From contig NZ_JAEACT010000003.1 in the NCBI RefSeq assembly GCF_021432385.1, forward strand, positions 310,001-374,000: 64,000 nt of DNA. Direction: 5' to 3'. A program made the translations under genes and the position numbers. Positions 19,392 through 28,253 of this stretch are shown piece after piece; positions within the stretch are counted from its first letter, which is position 1, and the number at the start of each line of letters is the position of its first letter. The notes beneath the pieces were generated by a model. The model saw only the letters and a list, made by a program, of their open reading frames with translations. It made no database searches and was not told where the DNA came from. The stretch comes from Clostridium hydrogenum (GTDB lineage: Bacteria; Bacillota; Clostridia; Clostridiales; Clostridiaceae).

Positions 19392-20426
19392 ATGAACATT
19401 GACATGAATTATGTTAAAGACTTTATGGTTGAACTTTTAAACATACCTAGCTGCTGCGGTTTTACAGCTACTGCAATGGAAAGGATAAAAAAAGAGTTTG
19501 ATGCCTTAGGAGTCGAAACTAAAATGACAAAGAAAAAAGCACTTATTGGAACTATAAAAGGCGAATGTGATGATGATCAAGTATTAGTAGCTGCACATAT
19601 AGATACCTTAGGCGCTGTAGTAAAAGAAATTAAGCAAAACGGAAGACTTAAAATTACAAATGTAGGTGGTTTTGCTTGGCAAGCAGTAGAAGGTGAAAAT
19701 GTATTTATAACAACTTTAGAGGATAAAACATTTACTGGAACACTTCTTCCAGAAAAAGCTTCAGTACATATACATTCTGACGAAACGCGTAATCTTATAA
19801 GAACACAGGATTTAATGGAAATCAGAATTGATGAAAATGTTAATTCAAAAGAAGACACTGAAAAATTAGGAATACGCGTAGGTGACTTTGTAAATTTTGA
19901 TACAAGAACACAAATAACTGAAGGCGGATATATAAAATCTAGATATTTAGATGATAAAGCCTGCGTTGCAGTTATGTTTGGAGTAATAAAATACCTAAAG
20001 GATAATAATATAAAGCCTAAACATACAACTCAATTTTATGTAAGTAATTATGAAGAAATATGCCACGGTGTAACTGTTATTTCTGATGAAGTTACAGACT
20101 TTTTAGCTCTTGATATAGGCACAGTGGGAATTGGTCACACTTCTGATGAACACTCAGTAACTATACTTGCAAAAGATACAAAAACACCTTATGATCTAGA
20201 ACTTAGAAAAAAACTTGTACACATTGCTGAAAGCAAAAATATCAATTACAAAATTGACGTTCATGACCACTATGGTTCAGATGCTTCAGCATGTATAACT
20301 CAAGGCTTTGATGTAAACTTTGCCTGCATAGGAATGGGCGTAGATGCAACTCACCACTATGAAAGAACTCACATAAGTGGAGTAGAAAACAATGCAAAGC
20401 TTTTACTAGAATACTTATTATATTAA
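19392..20426 (+). CDS. M42-family metallo-aminopeptidase (glutamyl aminopeptidase / deblocking type)
   Basis: 344 residues from the ATG at 19392; a GTG 9 bp upstream lies too close to the AGGA site. The M42 zinc-ligand segments are present: AAHIDTLGAV (His), YLDDKACVAV (bridging Asp), NYEEICHG (catalytic and ligand Glu), LALDIGTVG (Asp) and ATHHYERTH (His). The lid/PDZ-like insert lies about residues 75-165. These cytoplasmic enzymes form large tetrahedral complexes and trim peptides; older annotation calls some of them cellulases, which is not their role. The gene stands alone, flanked on both sides by family C repeats. Confidence 0.92.
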   Translation: MNIDMNYVKDFMVELLNIPSCCGFTATAMERIKKEFDALGVETKMTKKKALIGTIKGECDDDQVLVAAHIDTLGAVVKEIKQNGRLKITNVGGFAWQAVEGENVFITTLEDKTFTGTLLPEKASVHIHSDETRNLIRTQDLMEIRIDENVNSKEDTEKLGIRVGDFVNFDTRTQITEGGYIKSRYLDDKACVAVMFGVIKYLKDNNIKPKHTTQFYVSNYEEICHGVTVISDEVTDFLALDIGTVGIGHTSDEHSVTILAKDTKTPYDLELRKKLVHIAESKNINYKIDVHDHYGSDASACITQGFDVNFACIGMGVDATHHYERTHISGVENNAKLLLEYLLY

Positions 20427-20625
20427 TCAGAGTACGGAGTACAGTGAAGGATGACTTTCTTCCGCTTTGCTACAGAAAATCTTATAACTTATTTTTGATT
20501 GCTTACGCAACCACGTTATTACTGTTGTCAGCGAAGCTAACAACAGTTAAGTTTAAGATTTACCTGACGCAAGGAAAGGTAAATCATCCTTCTTTGTACT
20601 CTGTACTCTGTACTCCGTACTCTGA
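20427..20625. repeat. Family C palindromic element, copy C2, with alternative outer arms
   Basis: Starts TCAGAGTACGGAGTACAG and ends with the complementary TACTCCGTACTCTGA. Inside are GAAGGATGA, CTACAGAAAATCTTATAAC and a core around AACAGTTAAG. The core resembles C1/C3/C4 but the outer arms (GAGTACAG units) are different. It lies between the M42 gene and RNase J, which converge, so it may act as a two-way terminator. Confidence 0.8.
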
Positions 20626-20639
20626 ATTAAGTATACTAA

Positions 20640-22304
20640 TCAAATTTCCATAATAATCGGCAGTATGATGGGTCTTCTTTTTGTTTTTTCATATAAAAAT
20701 TTTTCTATATATCTCTTCATGCTATCCTTTAATATATACCATTCGATAATTTTATTATCTAAACATTTTTCTAGCTCTTTTCTTGCAATTTCTTTGGTTT
20801 CATTTATGAGCTCCTCTGATCCTTTTACATATACAAATCCTCTTGTAATTACATCTGGACCAGCTATTATACTATAGGTTTCTCTTTCTATCGTAACAAC
20901 TACTGTAAGCATACCATCTTTAGCTAGGTACTTTCTATCCCTAAGTACCAAACTTCCTACATCACCTACTCCAAGTCCATCTACAAATATAGATCCTGTA
21001 TGAACTTTTCCAGTAATTGCCGCCTCTTCTTTAGATACACTTAAAACTTCACCGGTTTCTAAAATAAAAGTATTTTCTTTTTTCATTCCTAACTTTTGTG
21101 CTAACTCTGCATGATACTTCAAATGCCTATATTCGCCATGAACAGGCATAAAATACTTTGGATGCACCAAGGTATGAATTAATTTAAGTTCTTCTTCATA
21201 CGCATGCCCAGATACATGTACTTCCTCCAAATCTTTATAAATTACATCTGCACCTTTTTTGAGAAGCTCATTAATTACTCTTGATATTAATATTTCATTT
21301 CCTGGAATTGGGGATGCAGAAATGATATACAAATCATTGGGTTCAATTTTTATTTTTCTATGGGTTGAAAATGCTATTCTAGCCAGCGCTGACATAGGTT
21401 CTCCTTGGCTTCCCGTAGTTATTATTGTAACCTTCTCATTAGGGTAATTATTTATTTCATCTACATTTATATGCTGACCTTCTGGTATATGAAGATAATT
21501 TAGTTCTGTAGCCACCTCAAAAATATTTTCCATACTTCTACCACTAAAGGCTACCTTTCTTCCATATTTAACTGATGCATCCACTATTTGTTGCATTCTA
21601 TGTATATTTGATGCAAAAGTTGCCACAATAACTCTACCTGTAGCTCTAGCAAAAATTCTATTGAAGGTTTCACCTATAGCTTTTTCTGGAATAGAATGCC
21701 CTTTACGCTGAACATTAGTGCTATCAGCCATTAAAAGCAAAACACCTTCTTTTCCCAAATTTGATATACGACCTAAATCCATACCAAGTCCATCTATGGG
21801 GGTATAATCTATTTTAAAATCACCTGTATGAAATATTACTCCAACAGGCGTAAAAATTGCAAGACAGCAAGAATCTGATATACTGTGTGTATTTCTAATA
21901 AATTCAACCTTTAGTGAATCTATTTTAACTGTATCTCCAGCTTCAACACAATTGAGTATACAATCAGAAAGTATATTATGTTCTTTTAACTTATATTCAA
22001 CTAATCCTAAAGTTAATCTTGTGCCATATACAGGTACATTAAGCTGTTTTAAAATATATGGTAATGACCCAATATGATCCTCATGTCCATGAGTTAAAAA
22101 TATACCTTTTACCTTTTCTTTATTATTAATTAAGTACCTTATATCGGGAATAACTAAATCTACGCCGTACATTTCCTCCTCTGGAAAAGCTACTCCGCAA
22201 TCTATAACAATTATCTCATCTTCATATTCAATGGCTGTTATATTTTTTCCTATTTCTCCAAGACCGCCTAAGGGAATAATTTTAACACTATTTTCATTTT
22301 CCAC
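20640..22304 (-). CDS. rnj: Ribonuclease J
   Basis: 554 residues from the GTG at 22304, which has GGGAGG 10 nt upstream; the ATG 30 bp earlier precedes that site. The metallo-beta-lactamase/beta-CASP fold is clear: GGLGEIGKN at the start, the zinc motif THGHEDHIG, HTHSISDS, HTGDFKID, the beta-CASP motif ATFASNIHR and the HGEYRHL motif, then a C-terminal domain of about 100 residues. RNase J is the 5'-3' exonuclease and endonuclease of Firmicute mRNA decay and rRNA maturation. The gene is a single transcription unit between repeats C2 and C3. Confidence 0.95.
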   Translation of the reverse strand: MENENSVKIIPLGGLGEIGKNITAIEYEDEIIVIDCGVAFPEEEMYGVDLVIPDIRYLINNKEKVKGIFLTHGHEDHIGSLPYILKQLNVPVYGTRLTLGLVEYKLKEHNILSDCILNCVEAGDTVKIDSLKVEFIRNTHSISDSCCLAIFTPVGVIFHTGDFKIDYTPIDGLGMDLGRISNLGKEGVLLLMADSTNVQRKGHSIPEKAIGETFNRIFARATGRVIVATFASNIHRMQQIVDASVKYGRKVAFSGRSMENIFEVATELNYLHIPEGQHINVDEINNYPNEKVTIITTGSQGEPMSALARIAFSTHRKIKIEPNDLYIISASPIPGNEILISRVINELLKKGADVIYKDLEEVHVSGHAYEEELKLIHTLVHPKYFMPVHGEYRHLKYHAELAQKLGMKKENTFILETGEVLSVSKEEAAITGKVHTGSIFVDGLGVGDVGSLVLRDRKYLAKDGMLTVVVTIERETYSIIAGPDVITRGFVYVKGSEELINETKEIARKELEKCLDNKIIEWYILKDSMKRYIEKFLYEKTKRRPIILPIIMEI

Positions 22305-22394
22305 TGCAACTAAACCTCCCTTTTTATATTTCATTCTTTATATTTTGCCTTTTTATTTTAAAATTAATTCTTCTTTTAATAAAAAAACAAAAAA

Positions 22395-22723
22395 AGGGGC
22401 TGTTGCACTAATGGTATTTAATACGTAATTTAAAATTATTGCGAACCAATTAAATCAATTCACAATTCACAGTTCACAATGCACAATAAAGGATGATTTG
22501 CCTTCCTTGCGTCAGGTAAATCTTAAACTTAAATATTATAAGCTTCGCTTAGCACCATAAATGGTGCTATTGCGAAAGCAATAAAAAAATAGGTTTTAAG
22601 ATTTTCTGTAGCTTTGCTACAGAAAATCTACCTTCATTGTGAATTGTGCATCGTGAATTGTGAATTGATTTAGTTCGCAATATTTAAGAGTTGTGTATTA
22701 AATAATTTTGTGCCGTATCTCCC
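22395..22723. repeat. Family C core nested in the GGGGCTGT-GCAC outer frame, copy C3
   Basis: The outer frame reads GGGGCTGTTGCACTAA ... TATTGCGAA and closes with TTCGCAATA ... TTTTGTGCC. The inner C element (22457-22669) has ATTCACAATTCACAG arms and a GCACCATAAATGGTGC core. It occupies the gap between RNase J and the chemoreceptor, with no ORF. The same frame surrounds C4 and the unrelated palindrome at 49330. Confidence 0.85.
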
Positions 22724-22726
22724 TTT

Positions 22727-24706
22727 TTAATCAATCTTTTTAGTTTTAAATTCATTAGTTAGTTTTTCAAGATTTTCAGCCATTTGTCCTAGGTACTGTG
22801 CAGATGCCGTCATCTGTTCAATTGAGGCTAACTGCTCTTCTGTCGCTGCTGATATTCCCTCGGTCTGTTCTGTCACATTTTCAGAAAGCTTGGTCATAGT
22901 ATCTAAATTTTCTGCAACTTCATTTCCATTCTGAGTCATATCATCTATAGAAACTTCAACATTTTTAACATTCTCAGAAATTTCTGCAATTGCTTTAAAT
23001 ATAAGTTCAAAATAACTATTAGCATCACTTATTACTTTTGTTCCAACTTTAACCTCACTTATACCCTTACCCATAACAGAAATTACATTTTCAGTTTCAC
23101 TCTGAATTCCACTAACAATATCACTTACTTGCTTTGCTGCTTCACCAGACTGTTCTGCAAGCTTGCGAACTTCTTCTGCTACAACTGCAAATCCTTTTCC
23201 TTGTTCACCCGCCCTTGCTGCCTCAATTGCTGCATTTAAAGCAAGTAAATTGGTTTGCTCTGATATATCTGCTATTGCTTTTGTAATTTCTACTATTGCC
23301 TTAGATTGTTCTTCTAACCTATTTACCACAGCTGCCGTGTCATTAACGGAGCTTTCTATATTCTGCATACTTAAATTTACTTTTAATAATGCATCACTTC
23401 CATTTTCAGAATATTTAGCGGCTTCACTAACTTTTTCTGTAACAATTCTAGATTTTTTATTTATATCATTCATTGTTTTATCTAAATTATTCATACTTAA
23501 ATCTATCTTCTCTATGCTTGAGTTTAACCTTCCAGCTCCCGTTGCAATTTCATTGGCATTTTCCGCTGTATTTGACGAAACGCTTTCCTGCTGCTCACAA
23601 ACATTTATCATTTCCTTGGAGGATTCAAAAATTTTTAAAGAATCATCCTTTATTTTATTAACTAATTCACTTAAATTTATAATCATTTTTTCAAATGCTT
23701 TACCAAGTATTCCAAACTCATCACTAGATTTTATATTGATTTTCTCAGGAGTAAGATCACCATTTGAAACTTTATTCGCTACTTTTACCAATTCTAATAT
23801 AGGCTTAATAGCATATCCTGAAATTATAAATAAAATAATTGCTGTTATTATCAATATTATAATTCCTACAAAACAAGTAACAATTGATCCTTGAATGCTG
23901 CTAGCAACAGCTACACTATATGGTATCTCAGAACATATTATCCAACCTGTCTTTTTATCATAAAAATAACTTACCAAAACCTTTTTACCATCTTTGGTTA
24001 CTTTATCATAACCACTCTTCCCATTTAAGCCATTCTTTATAAATTCAAAATTATTCAAATTCGTTCTTTGTCCTGGCTTGTCCATTTTTTTCACAGAATC
24101 TGCTAGCAATTTTCCATGATTGTCTACTATATATACACTATAATTATCAGTTGAAAATTGTTTAACAAAACTATTTAACTTGTCCAGCTCAATAGTCCCT
24201 TGCAAAATTCCTGTTATACTACCATCTTCACTAGTCCTAATAGGCGTAGCTAATACAGTTATAAGTTTTCCATTGCTCTTGCTTACAAGAACATCTGATA
24301 CGACATCTTCCTTTCCCTTCAAGGCAGCTTTAAAAAAATCACGATCAGAAATATTACTCAATTTTCCGTTATCACTTCTTGCAAATTGATTTCCATCTGA
24401 TTTCGTAACAACAATACTCGAAATATCCGGATAAACTTTTGAAGCTTCAATGAGCATTTTTTTAGTTTTGGATAAATCATATGTTCTAATATCATCATTC
24501 TTCGACATAACCTTAATTCCACTTAGATTTTTATCAATTAGTGCACTTACTTTTTCATCAACTACTTCAGTTCTTTTTAGGTTGATTTCCATTGTATTAT
24601 TAATGTCTGTATTTTCTGAAAAATAAAAGCTAATAATCGCAAAAATTATAAGTGGTACTGCACTACCAAGCAAAAGTGCCATTGTTAGTTTTTTTCTAAT
24701 ACTCAT
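22727..24706 (-). CDS. Methyl-accepting chemotaxis protein with dCache sensor domain
   Basis: 659 residues. TM1 about 7-28. Extracytoplasmic double-Cache ligand domain about 35-275 ([66 protein letters not shown]). TM2 about 280-303, then HAMP ([24 protein letters not shown]). The long cytoplasmic coiled coil carries the signalling tip [38 protein letters not shown]. dCache domains usually bind amino acids or organic acids; the ligand is unknown. It is monocistronic and divergent from the L,D-transpeptidase gene. Confidence 0.95.
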   Translation of the reverse strand: MSIRKKLTMALLLGSAVPLIIFAIISFYFSENTDINNTMEINLKRTEVVDEKVSALIDKNLSGIKVMSKNDDIRTYDLSKTKKMLIEASKVYPDISSIVVTKSDGNQFARSDNGKLSNISDRDFFKAALKGKEDVVSDVLVSKSNGKLITVLATPIRTSEDGSITGILQGTIELDKLNSFVKQFSTDNYSVYIVDNHGKLLADSVKKMDKPGQRTNLNNFEFIKNGLNGKSGYDKVTKDGKKVLVSYFYDKKTGWIICSEIPYSVAVASSIQGSIVTCFVGIIILIITAIILFIISGYAIKPILELVKVANKVSNGDLTPEKINIKSSDEFGILGKAFEKMIINLSELVNKIKDDSLKIFESSKEMINVCEQQESVSSNTAENANEIATGAGRLNSSIEKIDLSMNNLDKTMNDINKKSRIVTEKVSEAAKYSENGSDALLKVNLSMQNIESSVNDTAAVVNRLEEQSKAIVEITKAIADISEQTNLLALNAAIEAARAGEQGKGFAVVAEEVRKLAEQSGEAAKQVSDIVSGIQSETENVISVMGKGISEVKVGTKVISDANSYFELIFKAIAEISENVKNVEVSIDDMTQNGNEVAENLDTMTKLSENVTEQTEGISAATEEQLASIEQMTASAQYLGQMAENLEKLTNEFKTKKID

Positions 24707-24844
24707 CTTTACTCCTCCATTATCTTTTGAATCTATATATACACTTTATCGTATGTTTATACTATTTCTTTTACATGCTACATGAAATATATAATTGCAT
24801 ACTATATTTATATATAAAACTAATTATAATTAAAGAGGGATATT

Positions 24845-25222
24845 ATGTTTAATTGTCCATTTTTACATCTTTATAATTACTATAGATTTAATTATAGTAT
24901 TAGTATTAATGTCACTGATCTCACTCTTACATTACTCAAAAATAATGAAATATATAAAACTTATACTGTTGCCGTAGGTAAACCTTCTACACCAACACCC
25001 TTAGGCAACTTTATAATTATTAAGAAAGGCTTATGGGGAGAACAATTTGGCGGTCACTTTATGCAGATAAATACTTCAACTGGTATATACGGTATTCATG
25101 GAACAGATAAGCCTTGGTCTATAGGGAAATCTTTAAGCCACGGCTGTGTTCGCATGTATAACAGTGACGCAAAAGAAGTATATGATATGGTTCCACTTGG
25201 TACGCAAGTGCATATATATTAA
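24845..25222 (+). CDS. Small L,D-transpeptidase (YkuD domain), no clear signal peptide
   Basis: 125 residues, essentially one YkuD domain. A substrate-binding strand (TLTLLKNNEIYKTYTVAVGKP) is followed by TPLGNF, YGIHGTDKPWSIGKSLSHGCVRM with the catalytic His and Cys, and a final VPLGTQVHIY. The SHGCVR signature is intact, so it should make 3-3 peptidoglycan cross-links or attach proteins to the wall. The N-terminus (MFNCPFLHLYNYYRFNY) is short and aromatic and not a normal signal peptide, and there is no LysM or SH3 domain. This leaves the export route unclear. GAGGGA precedes the ATG. Confidence 0.88.
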   Translation: MFNCPFLHLYNYYRFNYSISINVTDLTLTLLKNNEIYKTYTVAVGKPSTPTPLGNFIIIKKGLWGEQFGGHFMQINTSTGIYGIHGTDKPWSIGKSLSHGCVRMYNSDAKEVYDMVPLGTQVHIY

Positions 25223-25228
25223 TTGTAT

Positions 25229-25326
25229 AGGGTTACCGACTCAACTATTAAGTTATGCATGCCTCATAATGCCCAGAACATAGCATTTTGAAACATGTAT
25301 AACTTAAGTTTCGGTACGGTAACCCT
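25229..25326. repeat. Family A palindrome, copy A1
   Basis: Outer arms AGGGTTACCG / CGGTAACCCT, with inner parts AAGTTAT, CATAATGCCCAGAAC and CATTTTG. The interior resembles A2-A4, but the outer arms differ (GGGTTACC instead of GATAAACC). It lies between convergent genes and probably acts as a terminator. Confidence 0.75.
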
Positions 25327-25364
25327 TTACTTCTGTCAAAAATCAATCTTAACTTTACTTTTTA

Positions 25365-26756
25365 CTATATTGGAAGGCTAAAACTCATAGTAGTTCCTCT
25401 TACTGAAGATTCAATGCATTCCATAAATCCTCCATGAGCCTCAACTATATATTTAGAAATCGAAAGTCCAAGTCCTGAGCCTTGAATATTTTGATTTCTG
25501 CTTTTTTCTCCCCTATAAAATTTATTAAATATATAAGGTACATCACTTGATGCTATACCGATGCCTGTATCTTTAACATATACCTTTAAATAATTCATGG
25601 TAACTTCAAAGTACACACCAATCATAGAACTTTCTTTTGAATATTTTATACTGTTTGAAATTAAATTATAAATAACCTCAGAAATTCTTTTTTTATCAGC
25701 CTTTAAAAGTAAATTTGGTATTTCATCTAGCATTTCAAATCGAAGCCCTTTACTTTCCACTTCTATAGATAAATCTTCTAATATATCGCGAAAAAAATCG
25801 CCACAGTAAAATTCTTCCATCACTATGTTCATTTTATTAAGTTCAGCCTTTGAATGTTCTAAAATATCCTCTAGAAGCTTAGTTAGAATTTTTACTCTTC
25901 TTAAAATTACTGTACAATAATTTTCAATTCCTTCTCTATCTTTAACAATGCCATCCTTAATTCCTGAAACATATCCGTGAATGGCAGTTAATGGCGTCTT
26001 TATGTCGTGTGAAATACAGGCTAAAAGTTCCTTTTCATTTCTTTTTATTTCTACTTCCTTCTCTTTTGAGAATTTTAGTTCATCCCGCATAGCCTCAAAA
26101 TCATGACAAAATGCCCCAATTTCATTATCATAATCATACTTTATTTTGCAGGAAAAGTCCCCCTTTAAAATATTTTTAGCACTTTTATCAAGACTATTTA
26201 TTGGCTCTAGAATATCTTTTTTTACAACCAAACTTATATAAACAAAAAAAATTATAATAATTATAGAAGCAGCTATAATAGGTAGAATTTCAAATAGGGT
26301 TTTATAAAATGGTGACGTCTTTAAAAAATATTTTTTAGGAATTAAAAAAATTACTGTTCCAACCTCATTGTTATTTACAATAAGTGGTTCAGTATATTTT
26401 ATAGTATCTTTATTTTGTTTGTAAAACTTGCTATCATACTCCGTAAAATCATATAAATCAATATTATTATTTTTGGGGTATGACTTTATAGATGACATCA
26501 AAACTTTACCATTTAAGTTTACTGCTGTATATTTAAAGTCGGATTTTATATTTTTTTTATAATCATTTGCCTTGGCTGCAGCTTCTATTTTAATTTTTGT
26601 GCTATTAGTAAGTACTCTTCCGTTATTCACAGTTGGATAATAGGAATTTTGATTATATATAATTACGCATAAATAAACAATTGAGAGCATTAAAAGCAAA
26701 GTAGTAATACAAAAGAACATTTTAAATTTAAATGATATTTTTTCTCTACACATCAT
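25365..26756 (-). CDS. Sensor histidine kinase (HAMP-HisKA-HATPase)
   Basis: 463 residues: TM1 about 14-34, an extracytoplasmic region of about 115 residues, TM2 about 152-172, HAMP (LEPINSLDKSAKNILKGDF), HisKA with the phospho-acceptor in CISHDIKTPLTAIHGY, and HATPase_c with the N box (LISNSIKYS), G1 (VKDTGIGIA) and G2 (GSGLGLSISKYIVEAHGG). It overlaps the response regulator gene by 11 bp, so the two are translationally coupled. It is the last gene of a permease-ATPase-regulator-kinase operon. Such kinases commonly sense peptide or envelope stress handled by the linked transporter; the signal here is not known. Confidence 0.94.
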   Translation of the reverse strand: MMCREKISFKFKMFFCITTLLLMLSIVYLCVIIYNQNSYYPTVNNGRVLTNSTKIKIEAAAKANDYKKNIKSDFKYTAVNLNGKVLMSSIKSYPKNNNIDLYDFTEYDSKFYKQNKDTIKYTEPLIVNNNEVGTVIFLIPKKYFLKTSPFYKTLFEILPIIAASIIIIIFFVYISLVVKKDILEPINSLDKSAKNILKGDFSCKIKYDYDNEIGAFCHDFEAMRDELKFSKEKEVEIKRNEKELLACISHDIKTPLTAIHGYVSGIKDGIVKDREGIENYCTVILRRVKILTKLLEDILEHSKAELNKMNIVMEEFYCGDFFRDILEDLSIEVESKGLRFEMLDEIPNLLLKADKKRISEVIYNLISNSIKYSKESSMIGVYFEVTMNYLKVYVKDTGIGIASSDVPYIFNKFYRGEKSRNQNIQGSGLGLSISKYIVEAHGGFMECIESSVRGTTMSFSLPI

Positions 26757-27444
26757 CTTCCTCCCACTTATATCCGACGCTCCAAACTGTTTTTATACAG
26801 TTTATATTAAACCCAGCAAATTTTTCACGAATTCTTTTTATATAAACAGATACTGTATTTAAATCCCCAAATCCACTTAGTCCCCAAACATTATCATAAA
26901 GTTGATTTTTTGAAAATACTTGTCCAGGATATTCCGACAGAAAATCTATAATTTCAAATTCCCTTGATGTAAAATGAATTTCCTCATTCTTATAAGAAAC
27001 CTTGTATCCATTACTATCTATAGTTAAATCATTAAATTTTTTTATTCCAGGCTGACTTTCAGTTTGATTTGAAAAAGTTTTATATCTTCTAAGTTGAGCC
27101 TTAATTCTTGCTATAACTTCAGCTGGTGAAAACGGCTTTGTTATATAATCATCAGCACCAACCCCTAAGGATAGAATTTTATCTATATCTCCACTTTTAG
27201 CCGAAAGCATTATTATTGGCACAACAGATTCCGCCCTTATTATTCTACAAATTTCTATTCCATCAACTCCAGGTAGCATTATATCAAGAACAATAATTTC
27301 AGGTTTAAAAGCTTTAAAATCCCTCACTGCATTTTTACCATTACTACAAACTTGTACCCCAAAGCCTTCACTAACAAGATAGTCCTTTAATACATTCCCT
27401 ATATCATAATCATCTTCAACTATTAAAACTTTTTCATTCGCCAC
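26746..27444 (-). CDS. OmpR/PhoB-family response regulator
   Basis: 232 residues. The receiver domain (about 1-120) has acidic residues EDDYD, the phospho-acceptor in IIVLDIMLPGVDG, the Thr/Ser switch IIMLSAKS and the Lys in DYITKPF. The winged-helix DNA-binding domain (about 135-232) has FTSREFEIIDFLSEYPGQVFSKNQLYDNVWG. It should bind direct repeats at promoters, probably including that of its own operon. It is 40 bp downstream of the ABC ATPase gene and overlaps the kinase gene. Confidence 0.95.
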   Translation of the reverse strand: MANEKVLIVEDDYDIGNVLKDYLVSEGFGVQVCSNGKNAVRDFKAFKPEIIVLDIMLPGVDGIEICRIIRAESVVPIIMLSAKSGDIDKILSLGVGADDYITKPFSPAEVIARIKAQLRRYKTFSNQTESQPGIKKFNDLTIDSNGYKVSYKNEEIHFTSREFEIIDFLSEYPGQVFSKNQLYDNVWGLSGFGDLNTVSVYIKRIREKFAGFNINCIKTVWSVGYKWEEDDV

Positions 27445-27484
27445 GAAAAACCCCCCCTTTGAAACAGAGTACAGAGAAAAGAGT

Positions 27485-28243
27485 TTACCATCCTCTTTCC
27501 TGCAAAAATTCTAATATTAATCCTTCTCTTTTTTTATAATCAGCCTTTGAAAATTTATCTAAGTGCAGTTCGCCATCTATTCTACCATCCTTTAAATACA
27601 AAAGTCTAGAAGCACGTGCAGCAGACTTAACATCATGTGTAACCATTACTATCGTCTGTCCATTGTCATTCATTTCTGATAGAATGTCCAAAACCTCCTG
27701 CCCTGTAGTAGAGTTAAGGGCTCCTGTTGGTTCATCACCAAACAAAATCCTAGGCTTTGTAATTATAGCCCTTGCAAGCGCTGCTCTTTGCTGCATACCG
27801 CCTGACACTTCCGATGGATATTTATCCTTATCCTCTTCTAATCCAAATTTCTTTAAAAGTTCTAAGGTATTTTTGTTAACTTCCTTTTTATTTTTACTAA
27901 TTTCATAGCCACAATATGCTATATTTTCAAATATCGTTATGTCTGGAAGCAAGTTTATAGCTTGAAATACAAATGATATATCCTTTTTTCTTATAGCTGA
28001 CATATCATTTTCCTTCATCCTTGTAATATCGTTATCCAAAATTTTCACTGTTCCACTGGTTGGTGAATCCATACCGCTTATACTATATAACAGTGTAGAC
28101 TTACCAGAACCCGAGCTTCCCATAATAACTGTAAAATCACCTTCATATATCTCTAAATCTAAATTCTTTATGACATTAGTTGCTACTTTTCCTGCAACAA
28201 AAGACTTACAAAGTCTATTTACTTCTATAACCGAACTTTTCAT
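27485..28243 (-). CDS. ABC transporter ATP-binding protein (MacB/LolD/FtsE class)
   Basis: 252 residues from the ATG at 28243, with AGGAG 7 nt upstream; the ATG 18 bp earlier precedes that site. Walker A is GSSGSGKST, the Q loop is FVFQAINLLPD, the signature is VSGGMQQRAALARAI, Walker B is RILFGDEPTGALNS and the H loop is VTHDVKSA. The GALNS D-loop and the LLPDITIFEN segment are typical of ATPases that pair with FtsX-type permeases. Its ribosome site overlaps the end of the permease gene, which supports coupling. Confidence 0.95.
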   Translation of the reverse strand: MKSSVIEVNRLCKSFVAGKVATNVIKNLDLEIYEGDFTVIMGSSGSGKSTLLYSISGMDSPTSGTVKILDNDITRMKENDMSAIRKKDISFVFQAINLLPDITIFENIAYCGYEISKNKKEVNKNTLELLKKFGLEEDKDKYPSEVSGGMQQRAALARAIITKPRILFGDEPTGALNSTTGQEVLDILSEMNDNGQTIVMVTHDVKSAARASRLLYLKDGRIDGELHLDKFSKADYKKREGLILEFLQERGW

Positions 28244-28253
28244 AAAATCACTC

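Noticed and set aside
18855..22726. rRNA or tRNA genes in the repeat-rich gaps
   Set aside because: No tRNA arms with CCA-type ends or rRNA core motifs were found; symmetry of the sequences explains their apparent structure.
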